From positions 1 through 64,000 of the forward strand of contig NZ_JAMTCD010000001.1 of the NCBI RefSeq assembly GCF_025370255.1: a stretch of DNA of 64,000 nt, read 5' to 3'. Below, in pieces: positions 8,499-18,104 of this stretch (the stretch's first letter is position 1; each line of letters opens with the position of its first letter). The notes under the pieces were generated by a model. It worked only from the letters and a program-made list of their open reading frames with translations, did not search any database and had not been told where the DNA came from. The position numbers and the translations under genes are program-made. The DNA comes from Shewanella holmiensis (lineage in GTDB: Bacteria; Pseudomonadota; Gammaproteobacteria; Enterobacterales; Shewanellaceae).

Positions 8499-10649
8499 TT
8501 ATTGTTTGTCTGATTTCGCTGTGTCATCGGCAATATTGTTTTGTTGAGCATCAGTTTCTACAACCACTTCAGCACTTTCTGGTGCTAGCTTAGTATTAAT
8601 TGCTTCAACTTCTTTTTCAGCTGTGGCTTGTTCAATCAAAGCAGCCTGCTCTTCTTCTAATAGCCTGAGTTTTTCTTCAGCTTCAAATTTAGCCAGTTCT
8701 TCTTCTTTACGACGCGCTTTTTCTATGGCTCGTTGCTCAGCTTCTTCCGCTTCACGAATGGCTCTGGCTTCCGCTGCCGCTTTGGCCTCTTCTTCAGCTT
8801 TTATCTTAGCTAAACGCGCGGCCTCTTCATCTCGCTCACGTTGAATGATGGCTTGTTCCTGAGCTTCTTGAGGTAATAAACTGATTAACTCAATTCCTAC
8901 AGGGAGTTTTTCGGTTTCACCTGTGATGATTTTAAGCTTGGCATCTTTAGTGATATACACCAAAGGCATAGCTGTTTCACCATAACGTTGGCGGAACTTT
9001 TCGTAGCTAAAGTTTTCCGTAATGTTGGTCACTTTCAATACCGCGCCTTTCGCCATCAAACTGGCAATTTTGGCATAACTGATACTTTCACCAAATAAAC
9101 ATAAGCGTTTTAAGTAAGATTCTGACAGCTGATGTCGTCCACTTCCTACGTTTGTTTCATTATTATTTAAGCCAAACACCTTTTCTGTGCCATACAAATC
9201 TTGGAAATGAAAACTCACTAAAGGGTTTAACTGACGGTATGGAGACATTACTAACACACGGCCAATACCACTTAAATCCATGTAATTTTCAGCATGCTCT
9301 GATGCCGGATTACCGAAATATACCGGTATATTTTCCATTCGTGCTTGTCGAATGCTGTCCCAGTTACTGTCAGCCAAAATCACTTTAATGTTTTTAGCCA
9401 ATAATTGTGAAGCCAAATCACGCGAGAACTTTGATGCACCAAAAATAAGTAAACCTTGATTTGAGCCTTCTTTAACACCTAAAAATTTAGCCCATGGACC
9501 TGCGGTTAAGCTTTGAATAACAACCGTACCAATAATGATAAAGAACACTAACGGCACGATTGAACTTGCACCATGTACGCCTAATTCTTCAAGTTTAATC
9601 GCAAATAATGAAGAAATTGCCGCGGCAACAATACCCCTTGGTGCGACCCAGCTAAGGAACCACTTATCATTAGATGTCAGACTGGTGCCTAGAGCAGATA
9701 TCCAAATACTTAATGGACGTGCAATCAGCATGACCACAAACAACACACCAAAAGCACCAATTCCAAGCCCTAACATAGCACTAGAATCTAAACGTGCTGC
9801 AAGCAAAATAAACAGGGCTGAAATAAGCAGTACTGTTAAAGTCTCTTTAAATTCTAGAATATCGGCGATGTCTACACCACGCATGTTGGCAAGCCAAATA
9901 CCCATGACAGTAACCGTTAATAATCCTGATTCATGTTGTAATAAGTTAGAGCCAACAAATACTCCCAACATGATCGTTAACACCGCGGTATTTCGCAGGT
10001 AATGCGGAAAGACGTTGTTTCTCAGTGCGACACCAATAAAGTAACCCGCAGCGGCGCCAATACCAAAACCAATCACTAATGTGAGGCCCAATGCGTACAA
10101 TACGTGTGTTGTGGGATCGGCGGTAACTGCAACATATTCGTAAACCAAGACCGCAAACAATGCACCTATAGGATCAATAACAATACCTTCCCAACGCAAA
10201 ATACTTGAAAGGTTCGATTTAGGTTGCACAGTTCGCAACATCGGCACAATTACTGTAGGTCCGGTAACAACCACTAATGCACCAAAAAGAAATGCTACAG
10301 GCCAGTCAAAGCCCATAAAGAAATGTGCTGCTGGTGTAATACATGCCCAAGTAATCAATGCGCCTATAGTCACAAGATTCGTCACCATGCGGCTGTGATC
10401 TTTAATCTCTTTGAAGTTAAGCGTTAATGCCCCCTCAAAAAGGATCACCGCTACGCCCAATGAAATGATAGGAAATAATAGATCACCAAAAATTTCATCT
10501 GGATTAAGAATATTCAACCCAGGTCCCAGTAATAATCCACATAGCAGTAGTGGTAAGATGGCAGGTAATCTAAATTTCCAACCCGCCCATTGACACAAAA
10601 GCGATAGCACACCAATCAACGCCAGCATGCCAGTGATGTGTTCAACCAT
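8499..10649 (-). CDS. CPA-type Na+(K+)/H+ antiporter with Rossmann domain and coiled-coil tail
   Basis: This 716-residue membrane protein has three parts. About 12 membrane segments span residues 1-385 and include the antiporter motifs GPTVIVPMLRTVQP and RWEGIVIDPIGAL. A TrkA-N/KefC-like nucleotide-binding region follows at about 395-520 (LLIFGASKFSRDLASQLLAKNIKVILAD, shown in part). The last ~130 residues are an Ala/Glu/Arg/Lys-rich coiled coil with an acidic end. It should exchange monovalent cations for protons across the inner membrane, with regulation by the cytosolic domain. The long charged tail is not part of the standard family and may tether or regulate the transporter. Start supported by AAGGAA. 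Single-gene unit with a shared 3' terminator. Confidence 0.88.
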   Translation of the reverse strand: MVEHITGMLALIGVLSLLCQWAGWKFRLPAILPLLLCGLLLGPGLNILNPDEIFGDLLFPIISLGVAVILFEGALTLNFKEIKDHSRMVTNLVTIGALITWACITPAAHFFMGFDWPVAFLFGALVVVTGPTVIVPMLRTVQPKSNLSSILRWEGIVIDPIGALFAVLVYEYVAVTADPTTHVLYALGLTLVIGFGIGAAAGYFIGVALRNNVFPHYLRNTAVLTIMLGVFVGSNLLQHESGLLTVTVMGIWLANMRGVDIADILEFKETLTVLLISALFILLAARLDSSAMLGLGIGAFGVLFVVMLIARPLSIWISALGTSLTSNDKWFLSWVAPRGIVAAAISSLFAIKLEELGVHGASSIVPLVFFIIIGTVVIQSLTAGPWAKFLGVKEGSNQGLLIFGASKFSRDLASQLLAKNIKVILADSNWDSIRQARMENIPVYFGNPASEHAENYMDLSGIGRVLVMSPYRQLNPLVSFHFQDLYGTEKVFGLNNNETNVGSGRHQLSESYLKRLCLFGESISYAKIASLMAKGAVLKVTNITENFSYEKFRQRYGETAMPLVYITKDAKLKIITGETEKLPVGIELISLLPQEAQEQAIIQRERDEEAARLAKIKAEEEAKAAAEARAIREAEEAEQRAIEKARRKEEELAKFEAEEKLRLLEEEQAALIEQATAEKEVEAINTKLAPESAEVVVETDAQQNNIADDTAKSDKQ

Positions 10650-11035
10650 ATTAATTTCCTTTTGGTATTTTCAGCGTTAATCATCAACGCAAAATATTCG
10701 TCGCCCTACATATAGCTTACATCTGTTTCAGCCAATTCATAATGACAATGAAAGCGGCATAAATCTATCGAGCTGATAGTTTAATCGATAAACACATAGG
10801 CCGTAAAAATGCATAATGCCTATCTTCTTGTATAGCTTGCATCACCACAAAGAACTTAATCAATTGATAATTAAAGATTTAAAATCAAACTCATTGAATT
10901 CAGTCATCCACACAAATTTGTGCATATAGAATACTAATTTAAGCCATGGTTCAAGCGCTATTTTGTATTAGTCGAACATTGTATTTCATTGAAATTAATG
11001 CAGCAAATTACTGATAGATCACAATTAAAAAGAAA
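10650..11035. other. Intergenic region upstream of the antiporter gene
   Basis: AT-rich, no coding frame with a ribosome-binding site. It lies between the antiporter start and the 3' end of the prp operon, so it should hold only the antiporter promoter. No operator-like palindrome stood out. Confidence 0.4.
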
Positions 11036-11060
11036 AAGCCTAAGACGGATCTTAGGCTTA
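11031..11060 (-). terminator. Terminator of the prp operon
   Basis: AAGCCTAAG and CTTAGGCTT form a perfect 9-bp stem with a 6-base loop, followed on the minus strand by a T-rich run. It lies 37 bases after the prpF stop. Confidence 0.88.
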
Positions 11061-11095
11061 ATAATGATGTTCGCAATATAGACATAATTTAGCGA

Positions 11096-12268
11096 TTAAT
11101 CTTGTGGTACTCGAACCTTACCTTCCATTAACACTCTTGCACTTCGGCTCATAATGGCTTTAGTCACTTGCCAACTGCCCTGCACTATTTTAGCTTCAGC
11201 ACCGACGCGCAAAGTCCCTGATGGGTGACCAAAGACAACAGATTGACGCTCTACTCCACCTGCAGCAAGATTAACCAAAGTACCAGGTATGGCGGCTGCA
11301 GTGCCAATTGCCACCGCGGCGGTACCCATCATTGCATGATGAAGTTTACCCATTGATAATGCTCTGACTGATAAATCGATATCTGCAGCACTGATTGCTT
11401 TACCACTGGAGCTCACGTAATCTGCAGCTGGTGCAACAAAGGCGATTTTAGGAGTATGCTGGCGAGCTTTGGCTTGTTCTAAATCCGTAATTAACCCCAT
11501 TTTTAGCGCGCCATAGGCACGAAGGGTTTCAAAGCGAGCTAAAGCCGCTTCATCGTTGTTAATGGCATCTTGCAATTCCATTCCGCTATAACCAATATCT
11601 GCTGCGTTTAAGAATATCGTTGGGATACCAGCATTGATCATAGTGACAGTAAATTTACCTATGTTAGGTACATCTAATTGATCAACCACATTCCCGCTTG
11701 GAAACATCGCCCCTTCACCATCGGCGGGATCGATAAATTCAACTTGCACTTCTGCAGCAGGAAACGTGACACCATCAAGTTCAAAATCACCAGTTTCTTG
11801 TACTTCGCCATTGGTCATGGGTATATGGGCGATAATGGTTTTTTTGATATTCGCCTGCCAAATTCTTACCACGGTAATACCATTAGCAACAATACGACTT
11901 GGGTCTATTAGTCCATTGCTGATAGCAAATGCCCCCACGGCTGCGGTTAAATTGCCACAATTACCACTCCAATCGATAAAAGCTTTGTCAATAGCGACCT
12001 GACCAAACAAATAATCTACGTCATGATCGGCTCGGCTGCTTTTAGATAACAACACCGTCTTACTGGTACTGGATGTTGCTCCGCCCATTCCATCTGTGTG
12101 CTTGCCATAGGGATCTGGACTACCAATCACACGTAACAATAATTGATCGCGCGCAGGCCCCGGGGGTTGTGCGGCTAAGGGTAAATCACTGACATTAAAA
12201 AACACCCCTTTGCTGGTACCACCGCGCATATAAGTCGCTGGAATTTTTAACTGTGGTTTAAAGGTCAT
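11096..12268 (-). CDS. prpF: 2-methylaconitate cis-trans isomerase PrpF
   Basis: PrpF isomerises 2-methylaconitate so that the AcnD product can be rehydrated, in the variant 2-methylcitrate cycle that uses AcnD instead of PrpD. The 390-residue protein has the family N-terminus (TYMRGGTSKGVFF) and the paired diaminopimelate-epimerase-like fold motifs, including a Cys in SGNCGNLTAAVG near residue 105. It is the last gene of prpR-B-C-acnD-prpF. A terminator-like hairpin sits between acnD and prpF, so its expression may be reduced relative to the upstream genes. Confidence 0.95.
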   Translation of the reverse strand: MTFKPQLKIPATYMRGGTSKGVFFNVSDLPLAAQPPGPARDQLLLRVIGSPDPYGKHTDGMGGATSSTSKTVLLSKSSRADHDVDYLFGQVAIDKAFIDWSGNCGNLTAAVGAFAISNGLIDPSRIVANGITVVRIWQANIKKTIIAHIPMTNGEVQETGDFELDGVTFPAAEVQVEFIDPADGEGAMFPSGNVVDQLDVPNIGKFTVTMINAGIPTIFLNAADIGYSGMELQDAINNDEAALARFETLRAYGALKMGLITDLEQAKARQHTPKIAFVAPAADYVSSSGKAISAADIDLSVRALSMGKLHHAMMGTAAVAIGTAAAIPGTLVNLAAGGVERQSVVFGHPSGTLRVGAEAKIVQGSWQVTKAIMSRSARVLMEGKVRVPQD

Positions 12269-12292
12269 GGTCTGTCCTTAAATCTGTTACTT

Positions 12293-12327
12293 AAAAAAGG
12301 CGACGTTGGATAATCCATACATCGCCT
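12293..12327 (-). terminator. Attenuator-like hairpin between acnD and prpF
   Basis: On the minus strand AGGCGA and TCGCCT enclose an inner TGGA / TCCA stem and are followed by six T residues. It looks like an intrinsic terminator inside the operon and may lower prpF transcription relative to acnD. Confidence 0.6.
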
Positions 12328-12355
12328 ATTTGCTCATTAATAGTATTGGGATAAA

Positions 12356-14950
12356 TTACTTAGCTGCACTAGACTCTAAAAAGTCCTGCGCAAAACGCTG
12401 TAATACACCACCCGCTTCGTAAATAGACACTTCTTCAGCAGTATCTAAGCGGCATTTGACAGCAACATTCACCTGCTCACCATTTGCTCTGTTAATGATA
12501 AGAGTCAGTTGCGCGCCTGGAATGCGATCACCAATGACATCAAACGTTTCAGTACCGTCAATGGCATAAGTATGACGATTTTCACCTTTAATAAATTCAA
12601 GTGGTAAAACGCCCATACCCACTAAGTTAGTACGATGAATACGTTCAAAACCTTCAGCAACAATCACTTCGACTCCGGCCAGACGTACACCTTTTGCGGC
12701 CCAATCACGTGAAGAGCCTTGACCGTAGTCGGCACCCGCAATAATGATTAACGGCTGCTTACGCTCCATGTAAGTTTCTATCGCTTCCCACATGCGACTC
12801 ACTTTACCTTCAGGTTCAATTCGCGCTAAGGAGCCTTGCTTAACCTTGCCATCTTCCTTGACCATTTCATTGAACAGTTTTGGATTAGCAAATGTCGCGC
12901 GCTGTGCAGTTAAATGATCACCGCGATGAGTTGCGTAAGAGTTAAAGTCTTCCTCAGGCAAGCCCATTTTGTCTAAATAAGCCCCTGCTGCACTGTCTAA
13001 CATAATAGCGTTTGATGGCGACAAATGATCGGTAGTGATGTTGTCACCAAGAACCGCTAAAGGACGCATACCTTTCATGGTACGTTCGCCAGCTAATGCA
13101 CCTTCCCAATAGGGAGGACGGCGAATATAGGTACTTTGTGGACGCCAATCGTATTGCGGGTTGATATGTGAACCGTATTCAACTTTGATATCGAACATTG
13201 GGTTATATACTTGTCTAAACTGTTCAGGTTTGACACTGCTGGCAACAATGGCGTTAATTTCTTCATCCGTTGGCCAAATATCTTTAAGGCGCACTTCATT
13301 ACCTTGTTGATCCAAACCAAGAACATCTTTTTCGATATCAAAACGAATGGTCCCTGCTATAGCATAAGCGACAACTAAAGGCGGTGATGCTAAAAAGGCT
13401 TGATTGGCATGGGGATGAATACGACCATCAAAGTTTCGGTTACCTGATAATACGGCTGTTGTATATAGTTTGCGTTCGAGGACTTCTTGCTGAATAACGG
13501 GATCGAGTGCCCCACTCATTCCATTACAAGTTGTACAAGCAAACGCAACGATACCAAAGCCAAGCTGCTCTAGTTCAGGCAGTAAATTAGCCTGCTCTAA
13601 ATACATTTGTACCGCTTTAGAGCCTGGAGCTAAAGACGATTTCACCCAAGATTTGCGTAATAGACCTTTGGCATTTGCGTTACGGGCAATTAAACCAGCT
13701 GCTATCATGTTGCGGGGGTTACTGGTGTTAGTACAGCTGGTAATCGCAGCAATGATCACCGCGCCATCAGGCATTTTACCGGGTTCATTTTCGACAACAC
13801 CACTGATCCCTCTTGCGGCTAATTCAGAAGTTGGTACTCGACTGTGAGGATTTGACGGGCCTGCAATATTACGGGTAACACTGGATAAATCGAAGCGTAA
13901 TACGCGATCATATTGCGCATCTTTAAGGCTATCCGACCATAAACCTGTCGTTTTAGCATAATGTTCAACTAAGGCAACTTGCTCATCTTCACGTCCAGTT
14001 AACCGCAAATAATCAATCGTTTGCTCATCTATCGAGAACATGGCCGCTGTAGCGCCATACTCTGGTGTCATGTTCGATATTGTCGCGCGATCCCCTAATG
14101 TCAGGTGTTTAGTGCCTTCACCATAAAACTCTAGGTACGAAGAAACCACTTTTTCAGCACGTAAGTATTCAGTTAACGCTAATACAATATCGGTCGCTGT
14201 AATGCCAGGATGTGGTTTACCGACAACCTCAACACCAAAAATGTCCGGTAAACGCATATATGAAGCACGACCTAACATCACACTTTCAGCTTCTAAGCCG
14301 CCAACACCTATGGCTATAACGCCAAGGGCATCTACCATTGGCGTATGGCTATCTGTGCCTACTAAAGTGTCAGGAAAGGCAACACCATCACGAGCTTGGA
14401 TCACTGGTGACATACGTTCTAAGTTAATTTGATGCATGATGCCGTTTCCAGGCGGGATCACGTCAACATTTTTAAACGCCGTTTTCGTCCAGTTAATGAA
14501 GTGAAAACGGTCATCATTGCGGCGATCTTCAATCGCACGGTTTTTTGCAAAGGCATCTTTTTCAAAACCAGCATGTTCTACAGCTAAAGAGTGATCGACA
14601 ATCAATTGTGTCGGCACTACTGGATTAACTTTTGATGGGTCACCGCCTTTGTCAGCAATGGCATCACGTAGACCAGCTAAATCCACCAGCGCTGTTTGAC
14701 CTAAAATATCATGGCAAACCACACGGGCAGGAAACCATGGAAAGTCGAGATCACGTTTACGCTCGATAATCTGTTTCAACGACGCGGTTAATTGGTCTGC
14801 AGGACAACGACGTACTAAGTTTTCTGCAAGCACTCTGGAGGTATAAGGTAATTTAGCGTAGCTGCCAGGTGCAATGGCTTCGACAGCTTCACGGGTATCA
14901 AAGTAATCTAAAGAGGTTCCAGCGAGGGATTTACGATATTGCTTATTCAT
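12356..14950 (-). CDS. acnD: Fe/S-dependent 2-methylisocitrate dehydratase AcnD
   Basis: AcnD is an aconitase-like 4Fe-4S enzyme that dehydrates 2-methylcitrate in propionate catabolism. The protein is 864 residues from the chosen ATG, matching the family start MNKQYRK; an in-frame ATG four codons upstream is also possible. Cluster ligands appear in ITSCTNTSNP (about residue 410) and ACTTCNG (about 475). The swivel domain carries GADYGQGSSRDWAAKG near residue 760. It lies between prpC and prpF, which defines the acnD/prpF version of the pathway rather than prpD. A 12-bp hairpin precedes the gene. Confidence 0.96.
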   Translation of the reverse strand: MNKQYRKSLAGTSLDYFDTREAVEAIAPGSYAKLPYTSRVLAENLVRRCPADQLTASLKQIIERKRDLDFPWFPARVVCHDILGQTALVDLAGLRDAIADKGGDPSKVNPVVPTQLIVDHSLAVEHAGFEKDAFAKNRAIEDRRNDDRFHFINWTKTAFKNVDVIPPGNGIMHQINLERMSPVIQARDGVAFPDTLVGTDSHTPMVDALGVIAIGVGGLEAESVMLGRASYMRLPDIFGVEVVGKPHPGITATDIVLALTEYLRAEKVVSSYLEFYGEGTKHLTLGDRATISNMTPEYGATAAMFSIDEQTIDYLRLTGREDEQVALVEHYAKTTGLWSDSLKDAQYDRVLRFDLSSVTRNIAGPSNPHSRVPTSELAARGISGVVENEPGKMPDGAVIIAAITSCTNTSNPRNMIAAGLIARNANAKGLLRKSWVKSSLAPGSKAVQMYLEQANLLPELEQLGFGIVAFACTTCNGMSGALDPVIQQEVLERKLYTTAVLSGNRNFDGRIHPHANQAFLASPPLVVAYAIAGTIRFDIEKDVLGLDQQGNEVRLKDIWPTDEEINAIVASSVKPEQFRQVYNPMFDIKVEYGSHINPQYDWRPQSTYIRRPPYWEGALAGERTMKGMRPLAVLGDNITTDHLSPSNAIMLDSAAGAYLDKMGLPEEDFNSYATHRGDHLTAQRATFANPKLFNEMVKEDGKVKQGSLARIEPEGKVSRMWEAIETYMERKQPLIIIAGADYGQGSSRDWAAKGVRLAGVEVIVAEGFERIHRTNLVGMGVLPLEFIKGENRHTYAIDGTETFDVIGDRIPGAQLTLIINRANGEQVNVAVKCRLDTAEEVSIYEAGGVLQRFAQDFLESSAAK

Positions 14951-14972
14951 AACTTCATCCAAACCTTATGTT

Positions 14973-15001
14973 ACCAACAGCAAAGTGAGTTTGCTGTTGG
15001 T
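14973..15001. other. Strong hairpin in the prpC-acnD gap
   Basis: ACCAACAGCAAA and TTTGCTGTTGGT form a perfect 12-bp stem with a 5-base loop. On the transcribed minus strand no T-run follows, so it is more likely an mRNA-stability or processing element than a terminator. It ends 23 bases before the chosen acnD start, close to the ribosome-binding region. Confidence 0.65.
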
Positions 15002-15023
15002 TTTGTAATTGGCTTTGTGTTAA

Positions 15024-16148
15024 TTAACGCTGATTAATTGGCATGACTTTACGTGGTTCGCTGCCGATGTAGTCTGCACTAGGACGGATAATACGGTTAT
15101 TTGAACGCTGCTCCATAACATGAGCTGCCCAACCGGTTAAACGTGAACACACAAAAATAGGCGTAAACAATTTAGTTGGAATGCCCATAAAATGGTAAGC
15201 AGATGCATGGAAAAAGTCAGCGTTACAGAATAATTTTTTGGTGTCCCACATGTATTCTTCACAAGCGACTGAAATATCATAAAGTGATGTATCACCATGC
15301 TCGTGAGCGAGTTTTTCAGACCATTCTTTAATGATCACATTACGCGGATCAGATTCACGGTAAATAGCATGACCAAAGCCCATGATTTTTTCTTTACGTG
15401 CCAGCATGCCAGCCATTTGTACTTTGGCGTCTTCAGGCGATTTGAATTTCTGGATCATATCCATTGCCGCTTCATTAGCGCCACCGTGAAGCGGACCACG
15501 TAATGAACCAATTGCGCCAGTAATACATGAATACATGTCAGAAAGCGTTGAGGCACAGACTCGAGCTGTAAAAGTAGATGCATTGAATTCATGTTCTGCA
15601 TAAAGGATCAATGACACATCAATGACTCGACGGTGTTGCTCAGAAGGGGTTTCGCCACGTAATAATTTAAGAAAATGACCTCCGATAGATTCTTCATCGG
15701 TAACACAGTCAATTTCAACGCCGTCATGGCTATAGCGATACCAAAAACACATAATGGCAGGAAATGCCGCCAATAAACGGTTAGCTGCTTGCTGTTGCTT
15801 TGAGAAGTCGGTTTCTGGCTCAAGATTACCTAAAAATGAACAACCTGTACGCATCACATCCATTGGATGCGCATCGGCAGGGATTAATTTAAGCACTTCC
15901 TTCAACGCTTGCGGTAAATCACGCTGTATGAATAACGACGCTTTGTATTCCTGTAACTGAGCACTATTTGGCAATTCACCGTTAAACAGTAAATAGGCGA
16001 CCTCTTCAAACGTCGCATTATCAGCTAAATCTTTTACATCGTATCCGCAATAAGTTAAACCTGAACCCGTTTTACCTACTGTACATAAAGCCGTTTCGCC
16101 AGCACTTTGTCCGCGTAGTCCTGCACCTGCTAATTTTTTATCTACCAT
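15024..16148 (-). CDS. prpC: 2-methylcitrate synthase PrpC
   Basis: PrpC condenses propionyl-CoA with oxaloacetate to 2-methylcitrate. The 374-residue citrate-synthase fold shows GPLHGGANEAAM with the catalytic His near residue 210 and GFGHAIYRESDPR near residue 255 (substrate/CoA side). The start at MVDKKLAGAGLRG is chosen because AGGAAG lies 6 bases before this ATG; the reading frame is open 21 codons further but has no such site. It is separated from prpB by about 208 bases of mostly featureless sequence. Confidence 0.96.
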   Translation of the reverse strand: MVDKKLAGAGLRGQSAGETALCTVGKTGSGLTYCGYDVKDLADNATFEEVAYLLFNGELPNSAQLQEYKASLFIQRDLPQALKEVLKLIPADAHPMDVMRTGCSFLGNLEPETDFSKQQQAANRLLAAFPAIMCFWYRYSHDGVEIDCVTDEESIGGHFLKLLRGETPSEQHRRVIDVSLILYAEHEFNASTFTARVCASTLSDMYSCITGAIGSLRGPLHGGANEAAMDMIQKFKSPEDAKVQMAGMLARKEKIMGFGHAIYRESDPRNVIIKEWSEKLAHEHGDTSLYDISVACEEYMWDTKKLFCNADFFHASAYHFMGIPTKLFTPIFVCSRLTGWAAHVMEQRSNNRIIRPSADYIGSEPRKVMPINQR

Positions 16149-16356
16149 GATTGTCTTCCTATTATTATGGCCGTCATCTTTTTTATTGTCGGCTGTAGGG
16201 TAAGTCATCACTCTGATACATCAATCTTGCTACCTAAATCGTGCAAACCAGAGTTAATTGAAAATTGTTCCATTGGCTTTTCTGGCTAATTCAAAATAAC
16301 TGGGAGCAAAGCCTGTTGGCGTGTCTGCCCGATGTTATAGCCAAATTAAGATAAAA

Positions 16357-17235
16357 TTATTTGTTTTTACCTTCAGCAAATAAGCTATCTAATTTTTGTT
16401 CATAGTCGTGATAACCAAGATAATCATACAAATCCATCCGCGTTTGCATCATATCCACCACGGCCTTTTGATCGCCTTGTTCTAAAATCGAGGTATATAC
16501 CATTTCAGCCGCTTTATTCATTGCTCTAAAAGCACTTAACGGATAAAGCACCATTGAAGCGCCCCATTCACCTAGTTGCTTCTTGTTCCACAATTCAGTT
16601 TGGCCAAACTCAGTGATATTTGCCAAAATTGGCACATCAAGTGCTGTGGCAAAGGCACGATAATGTGCTTCGGTTTTTACCGCTTCTGCAAAAATGCCAT
16701 CCGCACCGGCAGCAACATAGGCTTTGGCACGCTCAATTGCGGCTTCTAAGCCTTCTTGTGCAAATGAATCGGTACGAGCCATAATAAAAAAATCAGGATC
16801 GGTACGGGCATCGACAGCCGCTTTAATACGGTCAACCATTTCTTCTACAGAAACGATCTCTTTATTAGGACGATGACCACAACGCTTTTGTGCTACTTGA
16901 TCTTCCATGTGCACAGCTGCAGCACCTGCTTTTTCCATATCGCGAATGGTTTTAGCAATATTAAATGCCCCACCCCAACCTGTGTCGATATCCACTAGCA
17001 AAGGTAAATCACAAGCAGAGGTAATACGCTGAACATCAACTAACACGTCATTCAAGGAAGTCATGCCTAAATCGGGTAACCCATACGAGGCGTTGGCAAC
17101 ACCACCACCTGACAAATAAATGGCTTGATGGCCAATTTGTTTTGCCATCATCGCAGAATAAGCATTGATGGTACCGACTATTTGCAATGGTTTATTGGCC
17201 ATAAGTGCTTGGCGAAATTTTTTACCTGCGCTCAT
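16357..17235 (-). CDS. prpB: 2-methylisocitrate lyase PrpB
   Basis: PrpB cleaves 2-methylisocitrate to pyruvate and succinate, the last step of the 2-methylcitrate cycle. The 292-residue TIM barrel carries the PEP-mutase/isocitrate-lyase signature KRCGHRPNK with the catalytic Cys, plus metal-binding acidic motifs ([17 protein letters not shown]). The start [11 protein letters not shown] is preceded by AAGGAAAG at good spacing; earlier in-frame Met codons are not. The gene follows prpR after 60 bases and leads the enzyme genes of the operon. Confidence 0.96.
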   Translation of the reverse strand: MSAGKKFRQALMANKPLQIVGTINAYSAMMAKQIGHQAIYLSGGGVANASYGLPDLGMTSLNDVLVDVQRITSACDLPLLVDIDTGWGGAFNIAKTIRDMEKAGAAAVHMEDQVAQKRCGHRPNKEIVSVEEMVDRIKAAVDARTDPDFFIMARTDSFAQEGLEAAIERAKAYVAAGADGIFAEAVKTEAHYRAFATALDVPILANITEFGQTELWNKKQLGEWGASMVLYPLSAFRAMNKAAEMVYTSILEQGDQKAVVDMMQTRMDLYDYLGYHDYEQKLDSLFAEGKNK

Positions 17236-17295
17236 ATTCTTTCCTTGTGTGTTAACAATGTTAATTCGATTGTCGGTCATCAAAATATTCAATGA

Positions 17296-17952
17296 CTAAC
17301 TTAACTTGGCTTCAATACTATTTTTTGAATACATAATATGGCGACGCATTAGCATCTCTGCTAGTTCTGCATCACGGTTTGCAATGGCTTTAACAATATG
17401 TTTATGCTCGTCATAGGCTGTGGTAACTCTGGGTCCCGCCATACCAAGCTGCACACGGTACATGCGCACTAAATGATAAATGCCATCAAACAACATACTG
17501 ATTAAATGCTTATTTTTACTACCCAATATGATCCGATAATGAAAATCAACATCACCCGCTTCCTGATAATAAGACTGACCGTCTTTCACTTCATCAAAAT
17601 GGCTTTGCAGTAATCCCATCAAATCATCAATTTCTTCATGGGTCATATTCACAGCGGCTAACCTTGCGGCCATCCCCTCTAGTGACTCACGCACTTGATA
17701 AAGCTCTATCAAACCTTGAGGACTGAGCGCGACAACTCTGGCGCCAACATTGGCTTTACGTTCAACGATGTGACAAGCCTCAAGACGATTAATGGCTTCA
17801 CGGATAATGGCACGGCTGACAGCATATTTTGTCGACAATTCAGTTTCACTGAGTTTTGATCCCGCCACAATTCTGCCTTCAACTATATCGTCTCTTAGCA
17901 AAATAAAGGTTTTATCGGCCGCGGTTACGGGCTTTTCATTGGCGAGGTGCAT
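17296..17952 (-). CDS. prpR: GntR/FCD-family regulator of the prp operon
   Basis: The 218-residue protein has an N-terminal winged helix (about residues 15-75; SETELSTKYAVSRAIIREAINRLE) and a C-terminal FCD ligand domain with the conserved metal-binding Asp and His residues. Being the first gene of the prp operon implies it senses a methylcitrate-pathway metabolite and represses the operon, including itself. This is unlike the sigma54-type PrpR of E. coli. The upstream region carries TGTCGACA palindromes, one overlapping the predicted -10, and a further TTGTCGACAA copy lies inside the gene. The symbol is by role, not by homology to E. coli PrpR. Confidence 0.85.
   Translation of the reverse strand: MHLANEKPVTAADKTFILLRDDIVEGRIVAGSKLSETELSTKYAVSRAIIREAINRLEACHIVERKANVGARVVALSPQGLIELYQVRESLEGMAARLAAVNMTHEEIDDLMGLLQSHFDEVKDGQSYYQEAGDVDFHYRIILGSKNKHLISMLFDGIYHLVRMYRVQLGMAGPRVTTAYDEHKHIVKAIANRDAELAEMLMRRHIMYSKNSIEAKLS
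17829..17838. promoter_or_regulatory. TTGTCGACAA copy inside prpR coding sequence
   Basis: A perfect 10-bp palindrome identical to operator candidate 2 lies within the winged-helix coding region of prpR. It encodes parts of LSTK, so chance cannot be excluded, but it matches the upstream sites exactly. Confidence 0.4.
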
Positions 17953-17980
17953 GCTTATTTAACTCAATGATGACTTAGTA

Positions 17981-17988
17981 TGTCGACA
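17981..17988. promoter_or_regulatory. TGTCGACA palindrome, operator candidate 1
   Basis: Perfect 8-bp palindrome in the context TATGTCGACAATA, at the -10 of the prp promoter. Likely bound by the adjacent GntR/FCD regulator, whose family favours short palindromes; inference only. Confidence 0.6.
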
Positions 17989-18015
17989 ATATAGCAACAT
18001 ATCAGGAATAAACAA
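17988..18015 (-). promoter_or_regulatory. Predicted promoter of the prpR-prpBC-acnD-prpF operon
   Basis: On the minus strand TTGTTT (-35, 18010-18015) and TATATT (-10, 17988-17993) are 16 bases apart. The -10 overlaps the right arm of a TGTCGACA palindrome (17981-17988), the expected layout for a repressor site. Confidence 0.55.
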
Positions 18016-18031
18016 CCTAAAAGACCACATA

Positions 18032-18041
18032 TTGTCGACAA
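18032..18041. promoter_or_regulatory. TTGTCGACAA palindrome, operator candidate 2
   Basis: Perfect 10-bp palindrome in the context ATATTGTCGACAAAATA, about 52 bp from candidate 1, upstream of the prp -35. Confidence 0.6.
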
Positions 18042-18072
18042 AATAGTTTGTTTAATGTTAATGACAACTAAA

Positions 18073-18100
18073 TTGATAAGGAAATAAGTCTCTATTTATA
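18073..18100 (+). promoter_or_regulatory. Predicted promoter of lutABC
   Basis: TTGATA (18073-18078) and TTTATA (18095-18100) are 16 bases apart, followed by operator candidate 3. The untranslated leader would be about 120 bases. Confidence 0.45.
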
Positions 18101-18104
18101 AGTT

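Noticed and set aside
9535..10002. A 155-codon plus-strand frame
   Set aside because: Antisense to the antiporter gene, with no ribosome-binding site and no family resemblance.
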